Shown here: in pieces, positions 57,422-64,000 of the stretch | Position numbering within the stretch: the stretch's first letter is position 1 | Layout: every line of letters starts with the position of its first letter | DNA from: Sphingobacteriales bacterium | GTDB lineage: Bacteria; Bacteroidota; Bacteroidia; Chitinophagales; Chitinophagaceae | DNA length: 64,000 nucleotides | Assembly (NCBI GenBank): GCA_016219985.1 | Contig: JACRJO010000013.1 | Span: forward strand, 34,679 to 98,678 | Direction: 5' to 3' | Translations under genes and position numbers: made by a program | The notes under the pieces: generated by a model | What the model saw: only the letters and a program-made list of their open reading frames with translations | Told to the model about the DNA's origin: nothing | The model's database searches: none

Positions 57422-58224
57422 AGGAGGCTTTCAGGAATAAAACAGCGTTTATAACAGGGGCAGCACATGGGCAGGGCCGTGCGACCGCCCTGGCGCTGGC
57501 AAAAAAGGGAGTCCGCATTGCGGCATTTGACCTGGGAAAGAAAATTTCGTACCCGGGTTACAAGCTCGGGACTGTTGAAGACCTGGAGTCCCTGGGCGCC
57601 GAGATCAGCAAACTGGGAGGCGAATATATTTATACGGCAGGGGATGTCCGGAATGATGATGATATCCGGAAAGCCGTGCATAAGACAGTACAGCATTTCG
57701 GGCAGGTGGATATTCTTTTTAATAATGCCGGGATCTGTGCCTACGGGCAGGCGCAGGATCTCAGCGAGGAGGAATGGGATACCATGCTGGACATTAACCT
57801 GAAGGGGGCCTGGCTGACTGCAAGGAGAATTATACCCCTGATGATTGAGAAAAAGCAGGGCGTGATCATCAATAACTCTTCCATTGCCGGCCTGCGCGGA
57901 ATGAACAGGCTCAGTCATTATGCTGCCTCCAAGTGGGGATTAACCGGCCTGACTAAGTCATGGGCTATTGAACTGGCCCCTCATAATATCCGCGTACTGT
58001 CCATTCACCCCACGGGTGTGAATACACCCATGAATGACGGGCTGGCGGAACTGGAAGGACTTACGCCAAAGCAGGTGGCGGAAAGAAGCGCGGGTAACCT
58101 GATCGATGTACCCTGGATAGAGGCGGAGGATGTGGCGAATGCAGTGGTCTTCCTGGTTTCTGCGGAAGCCAGGTTTCTTACCGGGTCCCAGTTTGTCCTG
58201 GATGCCGGTTTACTCACGAGATGA
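57409..58224 (+). CDS. SDR oxidoreductase, mycofactocin-type subfamily-like
   Basis: 271 residues. NAD(P)-binding TGAAHGQGR (17-24), NNAG at 105-108, catalytic Ser158, Tyr171 and Lys175 (YAASK). After the Asp at the end of beta-2 it has an inserted loop KISYPGYKLGTVEDLE, the feature that marks SDRs with tightly held NAD in the mycofactocin-associated group. No mycofactocin biosynthesis gene is visible, so the similarity may be structural only. Substrate unknown. Confidence 0.9.
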   Translation: MGEIKEAFRNKTAFITGAAHGQGRATALALAKKGVRIAAFDLGKKISYPGYKLGTVEDLESLGAEISKLGGEYIYTAGDVRNDDDIRKAVHKTVQHFGQVDILFNNAGICAYGQAQDLSEEEWDTMLDINLKGAWLTARRIIPLMIEKKQGVIINNSSIAGLRGMNRLSHYAASKWGLTGLTKSWAIELAPHNIRVLSIHPTGVNTPMNDGLAELEGLTPKQVAERSAGNLIDVPWIEAEDVANAVVFLVSAEARFLTGSQFVLDAGLLTR

Positions 58225-58286
58225 TTTTTTTTGTTTTAATATTCTATAAATATTATAGACTAATAATTAACCCCAAACACCCGGAT

Positions 58287-59168
58287 ATGAGTGCAATTTT
58301 ACAAACCAGCTTCCGGCTGGAGGACCAGGTAACCGACAAGCAGGCCGAGTTTTTCAGGAAAAACGGAGTGATTCATTTCAAAAATTTTATAGATCCCGGT
58401 ACGGTAAAGCTCTACCTCGCTGAGATCAGCAGGGTGGAGAATTATTTGCTTGAAAACGGGGTCAACAAGGTAAACGGGATCCCCTTGAAATTTGGTTTGG
58501 ATGTGAATGGCTCCGCCATTATCCAGCGGTTGGCTTTTACTTCCCGGTACAGTGAGATCCTGAGTGAGTTTCTCCGGAGTGACAAGCTGCGCCTCCTGGT
58601 AAAATTGCTGGAACCTTATTCGGGCAGGATCAGTGAAACCGAAAAAGACGGGCTGGTGGTGAATCACTACTTAAATACGGAGAACAGCCAATACACGCGG
58701 CTGGGCTGGCATACCGACAGCCCGCGGGATCTCTTCCTGGGTTCGCGGATTTTGCCCATGCTGAATGTGGGCCTGCACCTGGACGACTGCCCGGTCAGTA
58801 ACGGGGGGCTGAAGGTGTTGCCGGGAACGCATAACAAAGGCTGGTTCACCCTGTTTTTCCGAAAAAAATATTTTGTGGACAACAAGAAAGATAAAAACGA
58901 AATCGGGCTTGATATTGAAGCGGGTGACCTGACTGTTCATGACGGCCGCTTGTGGCATCGCGTGGAGCAATCCCCGGTTACGGGTGAAAGAAGCCGGCGA
59001 AGGGTTATGTATATACCGGTTATCACAGGAGCGTATAAACCCAAAACGGCCAGCAGCCCAACCCCGTTTTATCACCGGGTCAGCCAGTTTAAATTATATA
59101 AGTTTGACCGGAAGAAAAGAACACCCCTGGCTGAAGAAAAACCTGCTGCGGGGCTTGCTGTGGAATAA
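58287..59168 (+). CDS. Phytanoyl-CoA dioxygenase (PhyH) family protein
   Basis: 293 residues from MSAILQTSFRL; an ATG at 58221 overlaps the upstream stop (ATGA) but would add a hydrophobic, un-PhyH-like leader. Non-haem Fe(II)/2-oxoglutarate enzyme: the iron triad is visible as His142-x-Asp144 in GWHTDSPRDLF and His224 in HDGRLWHRVEQSP, with a following Arg-rich RSRRRVMYIPV for 2-oxoglutarate. Probably hydroxylates a lipid-like substrate. Confidence 0.9.
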   Translation: MSAILQTSFRLEDQVTDKQAEFFRKNGVIHFKNFIDPGTVKLYLAEISRVENYLLENGVNKVNGIPLKFGLDVNGSAIIQRLAFTSRYSEILSEFLRSDKLRLLVKLLEPYSGRISETEKDGLVVNHYLNTENSQYTRLGWHTDSPRDLFLGSRILPMLNVGLHLDDCPVSNGGLKVLPGTHNKGWFTLFFRKKYFVDNKKDKNEIGLDIEAGDLTVHDGRLWHRVEQSPVTGERSRRRVMYIPVITGAYKPKTASSPTPFYHRVSQFKLYKFDRKKRTPLAEEKPAAGLAVE

Positions 59169-59211
59169 TATCCTTTGTTCATAAACACAACTGATTACTA
59201 AACCGGAATAC

Positions 59212-60024
59212 ATGAACTATGCATTAATCACGGGTGCTGCCAAAGGGATTGGAAGTGCCATTGCCGGCGAACTGGCACACAAGGGATATGGCCTGCTGCT
59301 GGTGGATATCGACGGCGGCCAGTTGAAGACAACGGCTGAATACCTGCAACATATATTTTCTGTCCCGGTTCTTACGCTGCAAACCGACCTGTCATCACCT
59401 GGAAGCGCCGGGCTTATTAAAGAATGGAGCCGGCCGTATCATCCGCAGCTGCAGGTACTGGTCAATAATGCCGGCTTTGGGCTGAACGGGAATTTTGAAA
59501 CCATCCCGATTGATGAACAGCTGTCCATTGTGAATGTGAATATCAAGGCGCAGCTAAGTATAGCGCATGCTTTTTTACCCATCCTGAGGCAGCAGGAAAA
59601 GGCCTACCTGCTGAACGTGGGAAGTACAACCTGTTACCAGTCTGTGCCGTACCTGTCGGTATACGCGGCCTCCAAAGCTTTTGTCATCTCGTTTACCCGG
59701 AGCCTGCGTTTCGAATTAAAGACTTCACCGGTTTCGGTCAGTTGCCTGATCCCGGGAAGTACCGATACGGATTTTGTAAAAAGGGCCGGGATGGGGGCCT
59801 ATACGCTGAAAACGGCTGAACGTTTTAATATGACGGCGGAGCAAGTGGGGAAAATTGCGGTAAAGGGTTTATTTAAAGGGAAGGCGGAGATCATTCCGGG
59901 ATTCAGTAACCGGCTGCATGCTTTCTTTCCGCGGTTTTTTCCAAAATCCTATGTGGAGAAGATCGCGGGCAATATCTACCGGCCCCGGGATGAAAATAAA
60001 CCAGCCGCCATCAGTTATACATAA
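59212..60024 (+). CDS. SDR oxidoreductase, 3-ketoacyl reductase-like
   Basis: 270 residues. TGAAKGIGSAIA (7-18), NNAGFG, and the YAASK motif in VYAASKAFVISFTRSLRFEL. The C-terminal region (VGKIAVKGLFKGKAEIIPGF) is like DltE/YdfG or 17-beta-hydroxysteroid-type reductases. Begins 43 bp after the PhyH gene. Together with the first SDR it suggests successive oxidation and reduction of one substrate. Confidence 0.92.
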   Translation: MNYALITGAAKGIGSAIAGELAHKGYGLLLVDIDGGQLKTTAEYLQHIFSVPVLTLQTDLSSPGSAGLIKEWSRPYHPQLQVLVNNAGFGLNGNFETIPIDEQLSIVNVNIKAQLSIAHAFLPILRQQEKAYLLNVGSTTCYQSVPYLSVYAASKAFVISFTRSLRFELKTSPVSVSCLIPGSTDTDFVKRAGMGAYTLKTAERFNMTAEQVGKIAVKGLFKGKAEIIPGFSNRLHAFFPRFFPKSYVEKIAGNIYRPRDENKPAAISYT

Positions 60025-60079
60025 AAAAATACGCACCGGGCAACTAATCGTTCATACATTAACCATTAAAAAATCAGTT

Positions 60080-60550
60080 ATGAAAAACAGGCACAATCGT
60101 ATCGGGAAGAACAGCTGGTTCTGGAGCTCCCTTCTTTTAGTGGCGTTTTCCTTTTATTCCTCGGCCCTGGAGGCCCAGCAAAACAAGGGGTTCACGATCG
60201 AGAATTATTACAAGGTAAAATGGGGGTTTGCGGATGAATTCATCAGCCTGTGGAAGCTGAATCATTACCCGCTTTTGCAGAAAGCCCTTAAAAAAGGAGA
60301 TATTTTAAGTGTTACTGCGGAAAAACCCAGGCTGCACAGCGGTGAGGATACCCGTTTCGATTTTAAGGTTACTATTGTGTTCAGGGATGAAAAAGCCGCC
60401 TTTGATCCCAACCTGACGGAGCCGTATAAAAAGGAACTGTACCCGGACCTGGAAAAATTAAAGAAAGACGAGCAACACCGGTTCGAACTGCTTCTCTCGC
60501 ACTGGGATGTGCTGATCGAAAATATTTTGCCGGAAGGGCAGGAACCGTAA
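60080..60550 (+). CDS. Small secreted protein of the AhpD-SDR-PhyH operon
   Basis: 156 residues from MKNRHNRIGKN; signal segment WFWSSLLLVAFSFYSSALEAQ. The mature part, YYKVKWGFADEFISLWKLNHYPLLQKALKKGDILSV ... DFKVTIVFRDEKAAFDP, has the alternation of a ferredoxin-like alpha/beta-barrel (EthD/NIPSNAP-like); that is a guess from pattern. Ends the operon, which a hairpin follows. Confidence 0.8.
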   Translation: MKNRHNRIGKNSWFWSSLLLVAFSFYSSALEAQQNKGFTIENYYKVKWGFADEFISLWKLNHYPLLQKALKKGDILSVTAEKPRLHSGEDTRFDFKVTIVFRDEKAAFDPNLTEPYKKELYPDLEKLKKDEQHRFELLLSHWDVLIENILPEGQEP

Positions 60551-60597
60551 GCAATTCCGCAAAAAAGAAGGTTTTTATCATACACAGGGTACAAGAA

Positions 60598-60626
60598 GCC
60601 CCTCAGCTTTGTGAGGGGCCTTCTTA
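60598..60626 (+). terminator. Terminator hairpin after the AhpD-SDR-PhyH operon
   Basis: GCCCCTCA-GCTTT-GTGAGGGGC then CTTCTTAT; strong stem, poor T-run. Could also serve the convergent GLPGLI gene, which ends at 60642. Confidence 0.6.
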
Positions 60627-60641
60627 TGGCCGGTACGTTGA

Positions 60642-61448
60642 CTAATTCATCCGGATCACACGTAGTCCACCCGAATTATTCCGGTTCATTTCTTCCAGCA
60701 TCTTGTCCCGTTCCTTTTTAAATTCTTCCTGGGTATATTTTTTCTTACCCGTGGGTTCTTTTACCACCGAGAGATCGGCGGTTTCTGAAATATGGCTGGC
60801 TTTATAAACCTGGTCCCCGTTGCGCAGATCCAGTTCAAGGATGAGGCCGGGCAATTGCCCCTGGAATTCAGAAGGCCCGGCGGATACGGGGATGTCCATG
60901 GCAAACCAGGCCTGGATCTTCGCCGTGTCATCGATTTCTTTTCTTTCCACTTTGCCATTGTCCATATTCATCGTCATGCGTTTGCTGATCCGGGTGGCTT
61001 CCGCCTTCATGCACGGGTGATTCAAAATGGTTTTTGATTCGCCGGTCATTTTCCATTTGAGTTGGGTAATGGTATCATCAATGATAAAGGTCTTGTCGAA
61101 CAACTCCCTTTTCTCCACGCGCCGGCCATTGTCAAAGTTGTTGTACAGCACGTCATTGCTGCCCGCCACGATCATCCGGACCTGCATGCCTTCCCCGCCG
61201 GAAGAAATGCCTTCGTCTTCATTTTCCTGCTCGGCCTGTTTCCAGAGCGACTGGTTATTGCCGAATACCAGTTCATATTTATCGGTCCGGCTGCTGGGCA
61301 TCTGGTGCTCCATACCGCCGGGCATTCCGGCAAAGCTGAATTGCAGTTTGACGGTACGGTCATACACAACTTTTCCTTGTTTTTGCTGGGCCTGTACTGA
61401 AAGGACGGCGACTAAGATTCCGGCCGCGGTCGCCAGGTATTTTCTCAT
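60642..61448 (-). CDS. GLPGLI family protein
   Basis: 268 residues with signal peptide (LATAAGILVAVLSVQAQ), the opening KQGKVVYDRTVKLQF, and the eponymous motif as GQLPGLILELDL near residue 205. Exported Bacteroidota protein of unknown role, often next to TonB-linked or two-component genes. Divergent from the histidine kinase, with a shared 127-bp promoter region. Confidence 0.9.
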   Translation of the reverse strand: MRKYLATAAGILVAVLSVQAQQKQGKVVYDRTVKLQFSFAGMPGGMEHQMPSSRTDKYELVFGNNQSLWKQAEQENEDEGISSGGEGMQVRMIVAGSNDVLYNNFDNGRRVEKRELFDKTFIIDDTITQLKWKMTGESKTILNHPCMKAEATRISKRMTMNMDNGKVERKEIDDTAKIQAWFAMDIPVSAGPSEFQGQLPGLILELDLRNGDQVYKASHISETADLSVVKEPTGKKKYTQEEFKKERDKMLEEMNRNNSGGLRVIRMN

Positions 61449-61494
61449 GGTTTTATTATTTGCCCCAAAACTAAACCTGCTTGTTTTCCCGGGA

Positions 61495-61531
61495 GGTTAA
61501 GCCACCTTTCATTAAGGTTAATAAAGGTTAA
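61495..61531. promoter_or_regulatory. GGTTAA direct repeats, candidate response-regulator site
   Basis: GGTTAA at 61495-61500, 61516-61521 and 61526-61531: spaced 21 and 10 bp, so on one face of the helix. They precede the kinase promoter box by 30 bp. Confidence 0.5.
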
Positions 61532-61560
61532 CGGCCCTTTTCCCGGGGAGGCGGATTGCC

Positions 61561-61568
61561 TACTTTTG
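61561..61568 (+). promoter_or_regulatory. -7 promoter box for the two-component operon
   Basis: TACTTTTG, 7 bp before the ATG at 61576, suggesting a very short leader. Confidence 0.6.
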
Positions 61569-61575
61569 TCCTGTA

Positions 61576-63057
61576 ATGAAACGCCGCCGGCTCATACCAG
61601 GCCCCTTGCTGATGGTTATTTCCATCCTGGGGATTGCCGCCTTCCAGTTTTACTGGCTGCAGCAAAACTATGAGCGGGAGGAAAAAACATTATCCGTAAG
61701 GGCCGAAATGCTGTTCCGCGAATCGGTGATGAAACTCCAGGTATCCAAACTGAAACTGGACGGGGTATGGTTTGACAGTGCGGGAAACAAAGGAATGCGG
61801 ATCATTATAGGAGACGAAAAAAAAGCCCGGTTCCCTTCCGGTTCCAACGAGGAAGTGCTCTCCACGATCAATGTGATCCGGGACAAACTGGCCGATTCCT
61901 TCCGGAAAGATCATTCAAAAGAGAAAAGGGCCATGGTGATTGCCATGCAGACTTCAGGCGGTATGAACGCCGGTAAGGACTCCCTGAAATTTGATATGGA
62001 TATTCCCCCGCCACCCGGTTCGGATAACCATGTGATTAATCTGCTCTATGGAGTGGATTCACTCCAGGACAGCCTGCGGATCACCGAAATAGATTCTGCG
62101 TACAGGCTGGCGCTGATAAAACAAAAGCTTTCCATTCCGTTTACAATCCTCCGGAATGAAAAGACCGGGGAAACAGAGAACCAGAAATTCCGTACGGTCA
62201 CCATCGGGCTGGCCCACCCGGTATCGTACACCCTGCAATTGGGCAAAACCTTTCCTTACCTGGTCCGGCGGATCGCCCAGCCTATTTTATTTTCTGTATT
62301 ATTATTAGGGATAACCATTCTGGCCTTTTCATTATTGTATAAAAACCTGCTGAAGCAACGGCGGCTGGCTGAATTGAAAAATGAATTTATCAGCAATATC
62401 ACCCATGAGCTGAAGACCCCGATCGCAACCGTGGGAGTGGCTATCGAGGCGTTAAAGAATTTCAACGTTATTGATGACCCGGCCCGCACCCGGGAATACC
62501 TGGATATTTCACAGCATGAGCTGCACCGGCTCAGCCTGCTGGTGGACAAAGTCCTCAAGCTCTCCATGTTTGAAAACCAGGGGATCGAACTGAAGTATGA
62601 GACGGTGAACCTGCGGGGTTTGGTGACCGAGGTGGTGGAATCCCTGAAACTGCAGCTGGAAAAAAGCAAGGCGGAGGTAACGGTACAGTATGAGGGCGAA
62701 ACCGAATTGCAGGGAGACCGGCTGCACCTGTTAAGTGTGCTGTTTAACCTGCTGGACAATGCCATCAAGTACAGCAGGGAACAGCCTGTTATTTCCATTG
62801 ACCTGAAGGGCGACGAAAACCAGGTGCAGTTATTAATAAAGGACAATGGAATCGGCATCGCCCCCGAATACCTCGACAAGGTATTTGAGAAATTCTTCCG
62901 GGTGCCGCATGGGGATACACACAATGCAAAGGGCTACGGGCTGGGACTGAGTTATGTGGCCCAGGTGATAAAAAAGCATAAGGGAACCATTGCCGTCACA
63001 TCTGAACCCGGAAAGGGAACCCTGTTTACCATCAGCTTACCAAAAAATACATCATGA
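61576..63057 (+). CDS. Membrane sensor histidine kinase
   Basis: 493 residues: transmembrane helix near the start (LLMVISILGIAAFQFYWLQ), ~200-residue periplasmic sensor without known fold, second helix (ILFSVLLLGITILAFSLLY), HisKA with phospho-accepting His277 (NITHELKTPIATVG), then HATPase_c with LFNLLDNAIKYS (N-box), DNGIGIAPEYLDKVFEKFFR and GYGLGLSYV. No HAMP seen. Overlaps the response regulator by 4 bp (ATGA). Confidence 0.96.
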   Translation: MKRRRLIPGPLLMVISILGIAAFQFYWLQQNYEREEKTLSVRAEMLFRESVMKLQVSKLKLDGVWFDSAGNKGMRIIIGDEKKARFPSGSNEEVLSTINVIRDKLADSFRKDHSKEKRAMVIAMQTSGGMNAGKDSLKFDMDIPPPPGSDNHVINLLYGVDSLQDSLRITEIDSAYRLALIKQKLSIPFTILRNEKTGETENQKFRTVTIGLAHPVSYTLQLGKTFPYLVRRIAQPILFSVLLLGITILAFSLLYKNLLKQRRLAELKNEFISNITHELKTPIATVGVAIEALKNFNVIDDPARTREYLDISQHELHRLSLLVDKVLKLSMFENQGIELKYETVNLRGLVTEVVESLKLQLEKSKAEVTVQYEGETELQGDRLHLLSVLFNLLDNAIKYSREQPVISIDLKGDENQVQLLIKDNGIGIAPEYLDKVFEKFFRVPHGDTHNAKGYGLGLSYVAQVIKKHKGTIAVTSEPGKGTLFTISLPKNTS

Positions 63058-63749
63058 GCCAGACCAAAATATTATATGCGGAGGATGAACTCTTTCTCGG
63101 GAAGATCGTCCGGGAAAGCCTGGAAAGCCGCGGCTTTGAAGTGATCATGGAAGAAGACGGCGGCAAAGTGACGGAGCTGTTTAAAAAAACAAAGCCCGAT
63201 ATCTGCGTGCTGGATGTGATGCTGCCCAATAAGGATGGTTTTACCATTGCCGATGAGATCCGGGACCTGGATGAGGAAGTGCCCATTATTTTCCTGACAG
63301 CGAAGACACAAACCGAAGACGTGGTGAAAGGATTCAGCACCGGCGGGAATGATTATGTCCGCAAGCCCTTCAGTATGGAAGAGCTGATCGTCCGGATCCA
63401 GCACCTGCTCCGGAATAAAACGACGGCTCCGCAAAAGATCAATGGCGGAACGGTTACGATGGGCAAATTCAGTTTCCAGCTCAACCGCCAGGTACTCAGC
63501 AACGGGAAGGAGGAAAGAAAACTCTCTTTCCGCGAAAGTGAATTACTAAAATTATTATACGAAAACCGCGACCGGATCATCGACCGGCGGGATATCCTGA
63601 ACCTGCTCTGGGGCAATGACTCTTTTTTCAACAGCCGCAACCTCGATGTCTATATCACCAAACTCCGTGGTTTCCTGAAAGAAGATCCTTCGCTGGAGAT
63701 CATTACGATTAAGGGAGTGGGGTACAGGTTTGTAGTTAGTAGTTTGTAG
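63054..63749 (+). CDS. OmpR-family response regulator
   Basis: 231 residues: receiver domain with Asp54 in CVLDVMLPNKDG, Thr in FLTAKT and Lys in YVRKPF, and a C-terminal winged helix (LSFRESELLKLLYENRDRIIDRRDILNLLWG ... ITIKGVGYRFVV). Works with the preceding kinase. The last residues (VVSSL) and the stop are encoded by a TTTGTAGT-type repeat that runs on beyond the gene. Confidence 0.95.
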   Translation: MSQTKILYAEDELFLGKIVRESLESRGFEVIMEEDGGKVTELFKKTKPDICVLDVMLPNKDGFTIADEIRDLDEEVPIIFLTAKTQTEDVVKGFSTGGNDYVRKPFSMEELIVRIQHLLRNKTTAPQKINGGTVTMGKFSFQLNRQVLSNGKEERKLSFRESELLKLLYENRDRIIDRRDILNLLWGNDSFFNSRNLDVYITKLRGFLKEDPSLEIITIKGVGYRFVVSSL

Positions 63750-63770
63750 TCTGTAGTTTGTAGTCGGTAG
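63731..63770 (+). repeat. TTTGTAGT-type tandem repeat over the 3' end of the response regulator
   Basis: Two nearly identical 14-bp units AGTTTGTAGTC(T/G)GT plus a partial preceding copy. Starts within the last codons of the gene. Confidence 0.7.
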
Positions 63771-63882
63771 CCGGCGTCTTTACCCGGATATTATTTTTGG
63801 AACCCGGCATTGGGGTCCTGATTTGCAGGTTTGAATTTTCAATGCTCAACCTGCCTGCCGTGTAATTCTTCAGTATTTCGGT

Positions 63883-63909
63883 AACAGTTTATAAATTAGA
63901 TAAACTGTT
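63883..63909. repeat. Perfect 10-bp inverted repeat before the last gene
   Basis: AACAGTTTAT-AAATTAG-ATAAACTGTT, ending 4 bp before the ATG at 63914. Operator, leader hairpin or insertion-sequence end. Confidence 0.7.
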
Positions 63910-63913
63910 GCAT

Positions 63914-64000
63914 ATGAAAAAGACCGTACAACAGTTAATGACCAGCAAATGGCTATTGATTGTCAAGGAGTACGAAGAAGTTCGACAGAAAAGGAGCACA
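63914..64000 (+). CDS. Partial gene, possibly an insertion-sequence transposase
   Basis: 29 residues visible: MKKTVQQLMTSKWLLIVKEY then EEVRQKRST, continuing past the window. The pattern 'kWL.iikeYE.vr.k...' resembles the first helix of helix-turn-helix/DDE transposases of the IS481 type, but the fragment is too short to be certain. Confidence 0.45.
   Translation, partial: MKKTVQQLMTSKWLLIVKEYEEVRQKRST

Noticed and set aside
1..64000. tRNA or rRNA genes
   Set aside because: No cloverleaf with a GTTC-type arm or rRNA core was recognised by eye in the intergenic stretches; a covariance-model scan would settle it.

Overview
The window looks like a chromosome segment from a Bacteroidota bacterium, most probably family Chitinophagaceae. 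Evidence: promoters carry the Bacteroidota -7 box (TAnnTTTG) rather than a sigma70 -10 box; one protein ends in a type IX secretion (T9SS) tail; there are GLPGLI and IPExxxVDY family proteins, a PadR-PspC envelope pair, CarboxypepD_reg-type outer-membrane barrels, and Rho with the long linker usual in this phylum. Base composition is moderate to GC-leaning, except in 24.2-28.5 kb and around 55.6-55.9 kb, which look AT-richer. No rRNA, tRNA or CRISPR array was recognised.

Layout. 0-11 kb: partial secreted protein, mnmG, an HNH-type gene, a repeat-filled gap, ybeY, then feoA-nadD, chrA, an M20 amidohydrolase with a serine beta-lactamase-like partner, and feoB. 11-23 kb: M28/PDZ lipoprotein peptidase, IPExxxVDY protein, pterin dehydratase, small lipoprotein, ctlX, selD, a broken esterase, a proline-rich secreted protein, selU, rho, asnS. 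23-28.6 kb: an accessory block bounded by related direct repeats, containing a decayed REP-associated (Y1) transposase fragment and four secreted-protein genes, the last with a T9SS tail. 28.6-40 kb: universal stress protein, orphan ExbD, a five-gene minus-strand envelope-glycan operon, PadR-PspC, gcvT, SRPBCC protein, comB. 40-55.5 kb: SWIM-SNF2 helicase, two large paralogous outer-membrane barrels, YitT, tail-specific protease, a coiled-coil-like secreted protein. 56-60.6 kb: a five-gene oxidative operon (AhpD-like, two SDRs, PhyH dioxygenase, small secreted protein) behind a perfect 19-bp palindrome. 60.6-64 kb: GLPGLI protein divergent from a histidine kinase/response regulator pair, then a partial gene that may open an insertion sequence.

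How genes work together. selD and selU together make 2-selenouridine in tRNA; SelD has Cys rather than Sec and no selA/selB is in view. feoA and feoB are 4.5 kb apart on opposite strands. The PspC operon has a PadR regulator and an inverted repeat over its -33 region. The minus-strand operon 34599->30196 (lipoprotein hydrolase, GT-C, GT2, DUF2304, methyltransferase) is tightly overlapped and probably builds or modifies a surface glycan.

Most notable: (1) a 100-bp structured element present twice, near-identical (16126-16229 and 47018-47121), once splitting an esterase gene and once sitting exactly in the stop codon of an outer-membrane protein gene, apparently with a TAA target duplication; (2) CCTGCCTG...CAGGCAGG palindromes, two of them translated in frame inside selU; (3) opposed 46-48-bp tandem repeats plus a 45-bp palindrome in the ybeY-HNH-mnmG gap; (4) the AhpD-SDR-PhyH-SDR operon, whose first SDR resembles the mycofactocin-type subfamily.
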